Of a stretch of 64,000 nucleotides of DNA, positions 9,515-18,585 are shown piece after piece. Source of the stretch: Nocardia abscessus. Lineage in GTDB: Bacteria; Actinomycetota; Actinomycetes; Mycobacteriales; Mycobacteriaceae. The notes under the pieces are model-generated. The model saw only the letters and a program-made list of their open reading frames with translations, was not told the DNA's origin and did no database searches. Numbering within the stretch: the stretch's first letter is position 1; every line of letters begins with the position of its first letter. Location of the stretch: NCBI RefSeq assembly GCF_015477775.1, contig NZ_JADLQO010000006.1:248001-312000 (forward strand), written 5' to 3'. The position numbers and the translations under genes were made by a program.

Positions 9515-11104
9515 GTGACCAACGCCGAACTGCCGGTCGACAGCATTTCCGCCCCCTCTTGTCCCGCCCCGGACGTCGATGAGAACGAGCCGCGCGAGGA
9601 GTGCGGAGTGTTCGGAGTCTGGGCGCCGAGTGAAGAAGTGGCGAAGCTCACGTATTACGGGCTCTATGCCTTGCAACACCGCGGGCAGGAGGCGGCGGGC
9701 ATCGCGGTGTCGGACGGATCGCAAATCCTCGTCTTCAAGGATCTGGGTCTGGTCAGCCAGGTGTTCGACGAGCAGACGCTGGCGGCCATGCCGGGTCACA
9801 TCGCCGTCGGTCACTGTCGTTACTCCACGACGGGTGGGGTGACCTGGGAGAACGCCCAGCCCATCTTCCGCACCACCGCCGTCGGTTCCGGACTTGCCCT
9901 GGGGCACAACGGCAATCTGGTCAATACCGCCGAATTGGCAGGCCGCGCACGCGAACTCGGCTTGCTCGCCTCCGTTCGCGGCGGACGCCCGCAGCCCGCC
10001 GCGGCCACCTCCGACTCCGACGTCGTCACCGCGCTGCTCGCGCACGCCGCCGCCGATTCCAGCATCGAGCAGGCCGCGATGCAGCTGCTGCCCACTTTGA
10101 AGGGCGCGTTCTGCCTGACCTTCATGGACGAGCACACCCTCTACGCCGCGCGCGACCCGCACGGGGTGCGCCCGCTGTGCCTGGGCAGGCTGGAGCGTGG
10201 CTGGGTCGTTGCCAGCGAGACCGCAGCGCTGGACATCGTCGGCGCGGCGTTCGTCCGTGAGATCGAGCCCGGCGAACTGCTGGCGATCGACGCCGACGGC
10301 GTGCGCTCGATGCGCTTCGCCAACCCCGAGCCCAAGGGTTGTGTCTTCGAGTACGTGTACCTGGCCCGGCCGGACAGCACCATCGCCGGGCGGTCGGTGC
10401 ACGCCACCCGGGTGGAGATCGGCCGTCGCCTGGCGAAGGAGCATCCGGTCGAGGCCGACTTGGTGATCCCGGTGCCCGAGTCCGGCACGCCCGCCGCCGT
10501 CGGCTACGCGCAGGGTTCGGGGGTGCCCTACGGCCAGGGCCTGATGAAGAACGCCTACGTCGGGCGCACGTTCATCCAGCCGAGCCAGACCATCCGGCAG
10601 CTGGGCATCCGGCTCAAGCTCAATCCGCTGCGCGAGGTCATCCGGGGCAAGCGCCTGATCGTCGTGGACGACTCGATCGTGCGCGGCAACACCCAGCGCG
10701 CGCTGATCCGGATGCTGCGCGAGGCGGGCGCGTTGGAGATCCACGTGCGGATCGCCTCGCCGCCGGTGAAGTGGCCGTGCTTCTACGGCATCGACTTCGC
10801 CTCGCGGGCGGAGCTGATCGCCAACGGCGCGGGGACCGAAGGCGACGTCGCCGACATGGTCGAGGGCGTGCGCCGTTCGATCGGCGCCGACACGCTCGGC
10901 TACATCTCCTTGGACGGCATGATCGCCGCGACCGAGCAGCCGCGCTCGCGGCTGTGCGCCGCGTGCTTCGACGGCAACTATCCGATCCCGCTGCCCACCG
11001 AGGCCGCCATCGGGAAGAACGTGCTCGAGGGCATGCTCACCGGCCAGTCCGAAGCAGAGCTGTTGGGTAAGAACGCGAATGCGAGCGCGCTGAGCCGTCC
11101 GTAA
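9515..11104 (+). CDS. purF: Amidophosphoribosyltransferase PurF
   Basis: PurF makes 5-phosphoribosylamine from PRPP and glutamine, the first committed purine step (cytosol). The 529-residue protein has the N-terminal nucleophile glutaminase domain: after a short propeptide, E-E-C at Cys30 gives the catalytic cysteine of ECGVFG. The PRPP-binding motif VVDDSIVRG lies near residue 387 in the phosphoribosyltransferase domain. The start is GTG at 9515 with AGGGAG upstream; TAGAAT at 9471-9476 could be the -10. purM, usually adjacent in relatives, is 5.9 kb downstream beyond an opp cassette. Confidence 0.97.
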   Translation: MTNAELPVDSISAPSCPAPDVDENEPREECGVFGVWAPSEEVAKLTYYGLYALQHRGQEAAGIAVSDGSQILVFKDLGLVSQVFDEQTLAAMPGHIAVGHCRYSTTGGVTWENAQPIFRTTAVGSGLALGHNGNLVNTAELAGRARELGLLASVRGGRPQPAAATSDSDVVTALLAHAAADSSIEQAAMQLLPTLKGAFCLTFMDEHTLYAARDPHGVRPLCLGRLERGWVVASETAALDIVGAAFVREIEPGELLAIDADGVRSMRFANPEPKGCVFEYVYLARPDSTIAGRSVHATRVEIGRRLAKEHPVEADLVIPVPESGTPAAVGYAQGSGVPYGQGLMKNAYVGRTFIQPSQTIRQLGIRLKLNPLREVIRGKRLIVVDDSIVRGNTQRALIRMLREAGALEIHVRIASPPVKWPCFYGIDFASRAELIANGAGTEGDVADMVEGVRRSIGADTLGYISLDGMIAATEQPRSRLCAACFDGNYPIPLPTEAAIGKNVLEGMLTGQSEAELLGKNANASALSRP

Positions 11105-11342
11105 CCCTTTTGCGAATGCCGCCATCCGGTGTCGCGCACCGTGATCTGGCGTGCTCGAGCCATCACAACCGCCAATTCTGGACGTATGACCGGTTTTCCC
11201 GGCGTCGGAGGCGTTGCGCATAACACCTGCTGACGACGCCGCGGAATTTCTTCGGAAACGTAACGTGCCGAAAATGCTTCGTAGGTACGGTGCCGATCAG
11301 ATCGGAAGTTCACCCGTGTCCGCACCGGGCCAGGAGAACGCG

Positions 11343-12983
11343 GTGCGGCGCTCGAGAAGTGGGGCCGTGATGAGGAATTCGAGGGTTGGCCGACGTGCCG
11401 GGACGCGAACCATCGCCACCGTCGGCTTACTGGCGCTGGCGGCGTCGGTGCTGGCGGGCTGCGGTTCCGGACGAACCGGGGAGGGAGGTGACGGCGCCGG
11501 ACTGGTGGCGGGCACCACCGACAAGATCTTCTCGCTCGATCCAGCGGCCGCTTACGACAACGGGTCGCTGGTCGCCGAGACGCAGATCTACCAATACCTG
11601 CTCAACTTCGCGCCCGGCGACCCGACGCCTCGGCCGGACGCGGCGCAGAAGTGCGAGTTCACCGCGCCGACGGTGTACACCTGCACGTTGAAGGACGGCC
11701 TGAAGTTCGCCAACGGCAACCCGCTCACCGCAACCAGCGTGAAGTTCTCCTTCGACCGGATGCTGCGGATCAACGACCCGAACGGGCCCGCGTCGCTGCT
11801 GGGCAACCTGCAGAAGACCGATGTGGTGGACGCGCGCACCGTCGCGTTCACGTTGAAGGTGGCCGACGACCAGACCTTCCCCGCGATCCTGCCCACCCAG
11901 GCGGGTCCGATCGTCGACGAGAAGGTCTACGCGCCGGACAAGGTGATGCCGGACGAGGACGTGGTGCGGGCCAAGGGCTACTCCGGTCCGTACACCATCG
12001 CCGCTTACGACAAGAACAAGCTGGTCGAGTACCAGGCGTTCGCCGACTACAACGGCATCCTCGGCACCCCGAAGACCAAGACGGTGTCGACGAAGTACTA
12101 CGCCACCACCGACAATATGAAGCTGGACCTGCAGAACGGGTCGCTCGATGTCGGGTACCGGTCGTTCACGCCCACCGACATCGAATCGCTGCGCCACGAC
12201 GGCAGAGTCGCCGTGCACGAGGGGCCCGGTGGCGAACTGCGTTACATCGTGTTCAACCTGAACACCATGCCGGGCGGCACACCGGAACAGAAACTGGCCG
12301 TGCGCAAGGCGGTCGCGTCCACCGTCGATCGGGCCGCGCTGGCCGACAGCGTCTACAAGAAGACGTATCTGCCCGCGTATTCGTCCGTGCCGCAGGGCAT
12401 GCCGGGCGCGGCGGAGCCGTTCAAGGACATCTACGGAGCCCAGCCGAACAAGGATCAGGCGGCGAAGTTCCTCGCCGACGCCGGGGTGACGACGCCGGTC
12501 GAGCTGAAACTCCAGTACAACCCCGATCACTACGGTTCCAGCAGCTCCGAGGAGTACGCGGCGATCAAGTCGCAGCTGGAGGCCACGGGTTTGTTCCGAG
12601 TCGACCTGCAATCCACCGAATGGGTGACCTACCAGCGGGAACGAGCGCGCGACGCGTACCCGGTCTACCAGTTCGGCTGGTTCCCGGACTTCCCGGACCC
12701 GGACAACTACCTCTCGCCGTTCTTCGGTCCGAACAACTTCCTGCAGTCGCATTTCGAGGACTCCGGCATCTCCGCGCAGTTGATCGCCCAGGCGACGCAG
12801 CCGGACAAGGACAAGCGGCTCGCCCAGATCGGTCAGGTGCAGCGTGACCTCGCGCAGAACTTCCTGCCGATCGTCCCGCTGCTGTCCGGCAAGCAGATCG
12901 CGGTCGCTGCCACGGGCGTGCAAGGCGTGCAGCAGACGCTGGATTCGTCGTTCAAGTTCCGCTATACGGTGCTGAGCAAGTGA
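11343..12983 (+). CDS. Peptide ABC transporter substrate-binding lipoprotein (OppA/DppA family)
   Basis: This is an SBP family 5 protein of about 546 residues. A signal peptide ends in the lipobox LAGC, with the lipidated Cys near residue 40, so it should be tethered to the outer face of the membrane. The DNGSLVAETQIYQYL and PRPDAAQKCEF regions match the N-terminal lobe of oligopeptide-binding proteins. The GTG at 11343 is chosen because CAGGAG precedes it by 7 nt; ATG at 11370 is an alternative. It is the first gene of a four-gene opp operon. Ligand (peptide, nickel chelate or other) cannot be told from sequence. Confidence 0.88.
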   Translation: MRRSRSGAVMRNSRVGRRAGTRTIATVGLLALAASVLAGCGSGRTGEGGDGAGLVAGTTDKIFSLDPAAAYDNGSLVAETQIYQYLLNFAPGDPTPRPDAAQKCEFTAPTVYTCTLKDGLKFANGNPLTATSVKFSFDRMLRINDPNGPASLLGNLQKTDVVDARTVAFTLKVADDQTFPAILPTQAGPIVDEKVYAPDKVMPDEDVVRAKGYSGPYTIAAYDKNKLVEYQAFADYNGILGTPKTKTVSTKYYATTDNMKLDLQNGSLDVGYRSFTPTDIESLRHDGRVAVHEGPGGELRYIVFNLNTMPGGTPEQKLAVRKAVASTVDRAALADSVYKKTYLPAYSSVPQGMPGAAEPFKDIYGAQPNKDQAAKFLADAGVTTPVELKLQYNPDHYGSSSSEEYAAIKSQLEATGLFRVDLQSTEWVTYQRERARDAYPVYQFGWFPDFPDPDNYLSPFFGPNNFLQSHFEDSGISAQLIAQATQPDKDKRLAQIGQVQRDLAQNFLPIVPLLSGKQIAVAATGVQGVQQTLDSSFKFRYTVLSK

Positions 12984-14119
12984 GTTCCGGCGACGCAGCC
13001 GGTGCCGGGACGACCACTGCGCAGGGGAACGTGCGCACGCCGGTCCCGGCCCGGCGGTTCGGGCTGCCGCGACGGGGCAAGGGCGGCGACGATTCGCGTT
13101 ACCGGGCGCTGCTGCGCTACCTGGGCGTTCGCCTGCTGCTGATACCGGTGACCGCGTTGATCCTGGTGACGGTCGTGTTCTTCCTGATGCGTGTGGTCGG
13201 CGACCCGATCAGCGCGGCCATGGGCGGGCGCATGACCCAGGAACAGATCGAGGCGCGAAAGGAGGCGGCCGGGCTCAACCGGCCGATCCTGGCCCAGTAC
13301 TGGGACTACCTCTCCGGACTGCTGCGCGGAGACCTCGGGCGCTCGCAGGACAACCGCGAGATCAGCGAGGTGGTGCTCACCTACGGCGCGGCTTCGCTGG
13401 AGCTGGTGTGCTGGGCGTTGGTCGTCGCGTTCGCGATCGGCGTCCCGCTGGGCAGATACGCCGCGACCCACCGGGATTCGGCCGCCGACACCACGTTGCG
13501 GCTGCTGGCCATCCTGTTCTACGCCGCGCCGGTGTTCTTCGTCGGATTGCTGTTGAAGCTGGTTTTCGCCGTGCAACTGGGCTGGCTGCCGGTCGCGGGT
13601 CGGGCGAGCACCAATGTGGAACTGCGATTGCAGCACGTCTCGCCGAAGACGAACATCATGGTGATCGACGCGATTCTCTACGGCGACACCGGATATCTGC
13701 TCGACGTGCTGAAACACGCGGTGCTTCCGGCCATCGCGCTCGGCCTGCTCACCGCGGGCATCTTCCTGCGGCTGGTGCGGATCAACCTGATCCAGACCCT
13801 CCGCGCCGACTACGTGGACGCGGCACGGGCGCGCGGCCTGTCCCGGCGCGTGGTGACCGGGCGGCATGCCTTCCGCAACGCGATGATCCCGATCGTCACG
13901 GTGATGGGCATGCAGATCGCCATGATGCTCGGCGCCTCGGTGCTCACCGAGACCACCTTCGAGTGGAAGGGCCTCGGCTACCAGTTCGCGCAGTACCTTT
14001 CGGCTCGCGACTTCATCGCCGTGCAGGGCATCGTCGCGTTCATCGCGCTCATCGTGGCGGTGCTGAGCTTCGTGGTGGACGTGCTGGTGGCGCTGATCGA
14101 TCCGAGGGTGAGGTTCTGA
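12980..14119 (+). CDS. Peptide ABC transporter permease (OppB/DppB family)
   Basis: This 379-residue permease has an N-terminal cytosolic extension of about 45 residues and six predicted membrane helices. The DYVDAARARGLSRRVV segment near residue 275 is the EAA loop that contacts the ATPase. It starts with GTG at 12980 and overlaps the oppA stop by 4 nt. The N-terminal region before RYLGVRLLLIPVTALILVTVVF is typical of DppB-type permeases. Confidence 0.9.
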   Translation: MSSGDAAGAGTTTAQGNVRTPVPARRFGLPRRGKGGDDSRYRALLRYLGVRLLLIPVTALILVTVVFFLMRVVGDPISAAMGGRMTQEQIEARKEAAGLNRPILAQYWDYLSGLLRGDLGRSQDNREISEVVLTYGAASLELVCWALVVAFAIGVPLGRYAATHRDSAADTTLRLLAILFYAAPVFFVGLLLKLVFAVQLGWLPVAGRASTNVELRLQHVSPKTNIMVIDAILYGDTGYLLDVLKHAVLPAIALGLLTAGIFLRLVRINLIQTLRADYVDAARARGLSRRVVTGRHAFRNAMIPIVTVMGMQIAMMLGASVLTETTFEWKGLGYQFAQYLSARDFIAVQGIVAFIALIVAVLSFVVDVLVALIDPRVRF

Positions 14120-15162
14120 TGACCGCTCCGGAACTGCTGAACGAACCGCTGGTCACGCCACCTGTCGCGCGCCGGGGTGTGCCGGGCCTTCGGCTGTTCG
14201 CCATGACCGCGGGTTTGCAGCGCGCGACGCTGATCCTCGGGCTCGGACTGGTCGGCGTCTTCGTCGTCGCCGCCGTCTTCGCCCCGCTCATCGCGCCGTA
14301 CGGATTCGCCCAGAGCGCCGCCGACGGAGTCGATTTCGTCCGGCATCAGGCGCCGTCGGCTGAGCACTGGTTCGGCACCTCGGTGCGGGGGGAAGACGTG
14401 TTCTCCCGGGTGATCTACGGTGCGCGGACCGCGCTGTGGGTGATCGCGATCTCGCTTGTGCTCTCGCTGTTGATCGGGGTGCCGCTCGGGCTGCTGTCCG
14501 GCTATCTCGGTCGATGGCCGGACCGAATGCTCGTGCTGTTCATGGACGCGATGTACGCGTTCCCGACGCTGCTGCTGGCGATCGTGGTGTCCATCGTGGT
14601 CGCGGGCGGGCGCTCGACCAGCCTGGGCGGTGTGCTGTCCGCGGCGGTGGCCATCACGGCGGTGTTCGTGCCGCAGTACTTCCGGGTGGTGCGCAACGCG
14701 ACCGTGGCGGTGAAGCAGGAGCCGTACGTGGACGCCGCCCGCGTGACCGGCGCGTCCACCACGCGGATCCTGTTCCGGCACATCCTGGCCAACGTCACCC
14801 AGTCGCTACCGGTGATCGTCACGCTCAACGGGTCGGAGGCCATCCTCACCCTGGCCGGCCTCGGGTTCCTCGGTTTCGGCATCGAACCGACCCAGGCCGC
14901 GGAGTGGGGTTTCGACCTGAACAAAGCGCTGTCGGACGTCTCCAACGGCATCTGGTGGACCGGCGTCTTCCCCGGCGTCGCCATCGTGCTCGTGGTGCTC
15001 GGCATGACCCTGGTCGGCGAGAGCCTCAACGAAGTGCTCAACCCGATCCTGCGCACTCGCCGTGCGGCGGCGGTGGCGGTCCCGGCGGCCGCCGTCACCG
15101 AAGTCGTTCCGGGAGGGCGGGACGCCGTGGACACCGACCGGAAGGACACCACCGATGTTTGA
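14119..15162 (+). CDS. Peptide ABC transporter permease (OppC/DppC family)
   Basis: This 347-residue permease is the partner of the preceding OppB. The EAA loop reads EPYVDAARVTGASTTRI near residue 205, and the FGTSVRGEDVFSRVIYG stretch near residue 90 is the characteristic OppC periplasmic motif (family form GTDxxGRDxxSR). The ATG at 14119 shares bases with the oppB stop (TGATG). The last 40 residues, rich in Ala and Val, are a variable tail. Confidence 0.9.
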   Translation: MTAPELLNEPLVTPPVARRGVPGLRLFAMTAGLQRATLILGLGLVGVFVVAAVFAPLIAPYGFAQSAADGVDFVRHQAPSAEHWFGTSVRGEDVFSRVIYGARTALWVIAISLVLSLLIGVPLGLLSGYLGRWPDRMLVLFMDAMYAFPTLLLAIVVSIVVAGGRSTSLGGVLSAAVAITAVFVPQYFRVVRNATVAVKQEPYVDAARVTGASTTRILFRHILANVTQSLPVIVTLNGSEAILTLAGLGFLGFGIEPTQAAEWGFDLNKALSDVSNGIWWTGVFPGVAIVLVVLGMTLVGESLNEVLNPILRTRRAAAVAVPAAAVTEVVPGGRDAVDTDRKDTTDV

Positions 15163-16846
15163 GCCGACCGCGACAGATCGTCCTCGCCCCGCCCTGTCCA
15201 TCGAATCGCTGTCGGTCACATTCGCCACCGACGGCGGGCCCGTGCACGCGGTCACCGACGTCTCCTACGAGGTCTATCCCGGGGAGGTGCTGGCCATCGT
15301 CGGGGAATCCGGCTCGGGCAAGTCGGTGAGTTCCCGCACGGCGATGGGATTGCTGCCGCAGACCGCGACGGTGCGCGGCCTGGTCACCCTGGGTGCCGAG
15401 CAGGTCACCGCGATGAGCGAGAAGCAGCTCACCGCACTGCGCGGCGGCGCGATCTCGATGGTGTTCCAGGAACCCGGCCTGGCGCTCGACCCGCTGTTCA
15501 CCGTCGGCTTCCAGATCGGCGAGGCGCTGCGGGCACACACGAACCTGAGCAAGAAGGCCACGAAGGCCCGCGCGGTGGAACTGTTGCGGCTGGTCGGGCT
15601 GCCCGATCCGGAGCATCGGGTGGACTACTACCCGCACCAGCTCTCCGGCGGGCAGAAACAACGCGTGGTGATCGCCATCGCCATCGCCTGCGAGCCGAAG
15701 GTGATCATCGCCGACGAGCCGACCACGGCGCTGGACGTCACCGTGCAGGCCGAGATCCTCGCCCTGCTGCGGGACCTGCGCGACCGCACCGGCAGCGCGA
15801 TCGTGCTGATCACCCACAACATGGGCGTGGTCGCCGATATCGCCGACCGCGTGGTGGTGATGCGCGAAGGCGCGGTGGTCGAGCAGGCGCCGGTGGACGA
15901 ACTGTTCGCGCGGCCCACCGCGGACTACACCCGTGCACTGCTGGCCGCGGTGCCGCATCTGGGCACCGAGCAGCTCGAGCACGGCCCGTCCGACAGCGCA
16001 GGCACCGAGGGCGATCCGGTGCTGGAGGTCTGCGACCTGGTGGTCGAATTCCCCGGCCCGTTCGGCCGGCCGCGGTTGCGTGCGGTGGACGAAGTGAGCC
16101 TGCGCATCGGGCGCGGCGAGACCCTCGGTCTGGTCGGCGAGTCCGGATCGGGCAAGTCCACCATCGGCCGCTGCGTCGCGGCGCTGCAACGGCCGACCTC
16201 GGGGGTCGTACGGGTGCGTGGCCAGGACATCGCGGGGCTGTCCCCGCGCAAGCTGCGGCCGATCCGGCGGCGCTTCGGCTTCGTCTTCCAGGACCCGGCC
16301 AGTTCGCTGAACCCCCGGCTCACCGTGGGCGAGTGCGTGGCCGAACCGCTCATCGTGCACAAGGCCGGAAGTTCCGCGCAGATCCGCGCCAGAGTGCGCC
16401 GGCTGCTCGACGACGTGCGTTTGCCCGCGGGCGCCGAACGCCGGTACCCGCACGAGCTGTCCGGCGGGCAGCGTCAGCGCGCCAGCCTGGCTCGCGCCCT
16501 GGTGCTCGACCCGGACCTGCTGGTCGCCGACGAGCCGACCAGCGCGCTGGACGTCTCGGTACAGGCGGCGGTGCTGGAGCTGTTCGGTCAGCTACAGCGC
16601 GAGTGCGGCTGGGCGTGCCTGTTCATCAGCCACGACCTGGCGGTGGTCGACCAGCTCGCCGACCGCATCATGGTGTTGCGCGACGGTGCGGTGGTGGAAC
16701 AGGGTGATCGTGATCGCATCCTGCGCGCGCCGCGGGAGGAGTACACGCGGCGCCTGGTCGCGGCGGTGCCGGTGCCCGACCCGGTGCGGCAACGCCACCG
16801 CCGGGCCCGGACGGCCGGGTTGTTCGACGGGAACGAGAAGGACTGA
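15155..16846 (+). CDS. Fused ABC transporter ATPase (OppD-OppF in one chain)
   Basis: This 563-residue protein contains two complete nucleotide-binding domains. Walker A motifs GESGSGKS lie at residues 50-57 and 328-335, each followed by a signature LSGGQ (QLSGGQKQR and ELSGGQRQR) and a Walker B (ADEPTTALD and ADEPTSALD). It therefore supplies both ATPases for the OppB-OppC permease pair. The ATG at 15155 overlaps the oppC stop by 8 nt, so the operon is tightly coupled. Fused DppD-DppF ATPases are common in actinobacteria. Confidence 0.92.
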   Translation: MFEPTATDRPRPALSIESLSVTFATDGGPVHAVTDVSYEVYPGEVLAIVGESGSGKSVSSRTAMGLLPQTATVRGLVTLGAEQVTAMSEKQLTALRGGAISMVFQEPGLALDPLFTVGFQIGEALRAHTNLSKKATKARAVELLRLVGLPDPEHRVDYYPHQLSGGQKQRVVIAIAIACEPKVIIADEPTTALDVTVQAEILALLRDLRDRTGSAIVLITHNMGVVADIADRVVVMREGAVVEQAPVDELFARPTADYTRALLAAVPHLGTEQLEHGPSDSAGTEGDPVLEVCDLVVEFPGPFGRPRLRAVDEVSLRIGRGETLGLVGESGSGKSTIGRCVAALQRPTSGVVRVRGQDIAGLSPRKLRPIRRRFGFVFQDPASSLNPRLTVGECVAEPLIVHKAGSSAQIRARVRRLLDDVRLPAGAERRYPHELSGGQRQRASLARALVLDPDLLVADEPTSALDVSVQAAVLELFGQLQRECGWACLFISHDLAVVDQLADRIMVLRDGAVVEQGDRDRILRAPREEYTRRLVAAVPVPDPVRQRHRRARTAGLFDGNEKD

Positions 16847-16977
16847 TGGTCCCCCTGTACGGCTCGCGCTGCCCTATTGTCAAGAGGGCGAGCCAACACC
16901 GGTGCGGGGTCGTTATCCGGCTCCGGTAGCGTGAGCAGGCATCTATCCGCCGATTCGGTTTGGAGCTTTCCCCGAAG

Positions 16978-18054
16978 ATGACTGAACAGACCCCCAGTGG
17001 TGGTGCCTCGTACGCCGCGGCAGGCGTGGACATCGAGGCAGGTGACCGCGCAGTCGAGTTGTTCGGGCCATTGGCGAAGAAGGCGACCCGGCCCGAGGTC
17101 CAGGGCGGCCTCGGCGGTTTCGCCGGGCTGTTCGCGTTGAAGGGCGGCTACCGGGAACCGCTGCTGGCGGCCTCCACCGACGGCGTCGGCACCAAGATCG
17201 CGGTGGCGCAGGCGATGGACAAGCACGACACCGTCGGGCTCGACCTGGTCGCCATGGTGGTGGACGATCTCGTGGTCTGCGGCGCCGAGCCGTTGTTCCT
17301 GCAGGACTACATCGCCATCGGCAAGGTCGTCCCGGAGAAGGTCGCCGAACTGGTCTCCGGTATCGCGGAGGGCTGCGTGCGCGCCGGTTGCGCGCTGCTC
17401 GGCGGCGAGACCGCCGAGCATCCCGGATTGATGGACCCCGACGACTACGACCTGTCCGCGACCGGCGTCGGCGTGGTCGAGGCCGACGCGGTGCTCGGGC
17501 CCGACCGGGTCCGTCCCGGCGACGTGGTGATCGCCATGGGGTCCTCCGGTCTGCACTCCAACGGCTACAGCCTGGCCCGCAAGGTGCTGCTCGACATCGA
17601 CCGCATGTCGCTCACCGGCCACGTCGAGGAATTCGGCCGCACCCTGGGCGAGGAACTGCTCGAGCCGACCCGCATCTACGCCAAGGACTGCCTTGCGCTG
17701 ATCGCCGAGACCGACGTGCGCACCTTCGCCCACGTCACCGGTGGTGGCCTGGCCGCCAACCTGGCCCGGGTGTTGCCCGCGGGCATGGTGGCCGAGCTGG
17801 ATCGCGGCACCTGGAACCCGGCGCCGGTGTTCAAGATGATCGCCCAGCGCGGTCGAGTGGAGCGGGCCGAGATGGAGAAGACGTTCAACATGGGCGTCGG
17901 CATGGTCGCCGTCGTCGCTCCGGAGGACGTGGACCGGGCGCTGGCGGTGCTGACCGCGCGGCACATCGAGTGCTGGACGCTGGGCACGGTCAAGAAGGCC
18001 AAGGACGCCGACGCCGTGCGCGCCGTGCTGGTCGGTGACCATCCGCGGTTCTGA
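16978..18054 (+). CDS. purM: Phosphoribosylformylglycinamidine cyclo-ligase PurM (AIR synthetase)
   Basis: PurM cyclises FGAM to AIR with ATP, the step after FGAM synthase. The 358-residue protein has the family's ASTDGVGTK motif near residue 66 and the LGGETAEHPG and GSSGLHSNGYSLAR motifs that bind ATP and substrate. The ATG at 16978 is preferred over an in-frame TTG at 16960; a GGAG lies 12 nt upstream. A strong terminator follows. Confidence 0.97.
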   Translation: MTEQTPSGGASYAAAGVDIEAGDRAVELFGPLAKKATRPEVQGGLGGFAGLFALKGGYREPLLAASTDGVGTKIAVAQAMDKHDTVGLDLVAMVVDDLVVCGAEPLFLQDYIAIGKVVPEKVAELVSGIAEGCVRAGCALLGGETAEHPGLMDPDDYDLSATGVGVVEADAVLGPDRVRPGDVVIAMGSSGLHSNGYSLARKVLLDIDRMSLTGHVEEFGRTLGEELLEPTRIYAKDCLALIAETDVRTFAHVTGGGLAANLARVLPAGMVAELDRGTWNPAPVFKMIAQRGRVERAEMEKTFNMGVGMVAVVAPEDVDRALAVLTARHIECWTLGTVKKAKDADAVRAVLVGDHPRF

Positions 18055-18072
18055 CCGCGGCGAAGACACGTC

Positions 18073-18105
18073 AGAGTCCCGCATCCTCATTCGATGCGGG
18101 ACTCT
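18073..18105 (+). terminator. purM terminator
   Basis: A perfect 13-bp stem (AGAGTCCCGCATC with GATGCGGGACTCT) and 7-nt loop lies 18 nt after the purM stop. It is the clearest intrinsic-type hairpin in the window, although the run of T after it is short. Confidence 0.8.
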
Positions 18106-18160
18106 GGTGTGTTGCAAGCCTTTTCGGCGCCTGTGACGTCAACCCGCGACAACGATCGAA

Positions 18161-18184
18161 GGGGGAGGCCCGTCGGCCTCCCCC
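18161..18184 (-). terminator. Terminator of the DUF3073 gene
   Basis: GGGGGAGGCC and GGCCTCCCCC pair over a CGTC loop. On the minus strand it falls 17 nt after the DUF3073 stop and is followed by TTCGATCG. Together with the purM hairpin it separates convergent genes. Confidence 0.75.
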
Positions 18185-18201
18185 TTCAGACGTGATCCGA
18201 G

Positions 18202-18411
18202 TCAGCGGCGCCAGTCGTCGTAGTCGTCCTCGTCCCAGCGGGACAAGGAGTCGTCCGCGTCGTGCTCATCGGACAGCACACCACCACTCCGCTGGGAGTT
18301 GGGGCTTCCCGAAAGCTCGCGCTGAAGGCTCGCGAAGTCGGTCGACGGCGAGCTGTACTTGAGCTCGCGTGCGACCTTGGTCTGCTTTGCCTTAGCCCGG
18401 CCACGGCCCAT
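18202..18411 (-). CDS. DUF3073 family small acidic-tailed protein
   Basis: This 69-residue protein begins MGRGRAKAKQTKVARELKY, a basic N-terminus, and ends in a very acidic stretch with SRWDEDDYDDWRR. This is the conserved actinobacterial DUF3073 family, which sits beside purM in relatives (Rv0810c in M. tuberculosis). No function is established. On the upstream side, TATTAA near 18475 on the minus strand could be its -10. Confidence 0.85.
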   Translation of the reverse strand: MGRGRAKAKQTKVARELKYSSPSTDFASLQRELSGSPNSQRSGGVLSDEHDADDSLSRWDEDDYDDWRR

Positions 18412-18585
18412 GGCTGACCCCCTCGCGTCACAGCGGGGCGGCCTGGGGTTTGGTGGCGGCCCCGTTCGAATTAATACTCTTCCTGACAGACACTTTAGCG
18501 TGTGTCCGGCGGTCTCGCTTCCAGGAGTGGGTGAAGAACTCCGGAACTGGGCCGTTTGCCCGCTTGTCGCCCCGCCGTGGAATAG

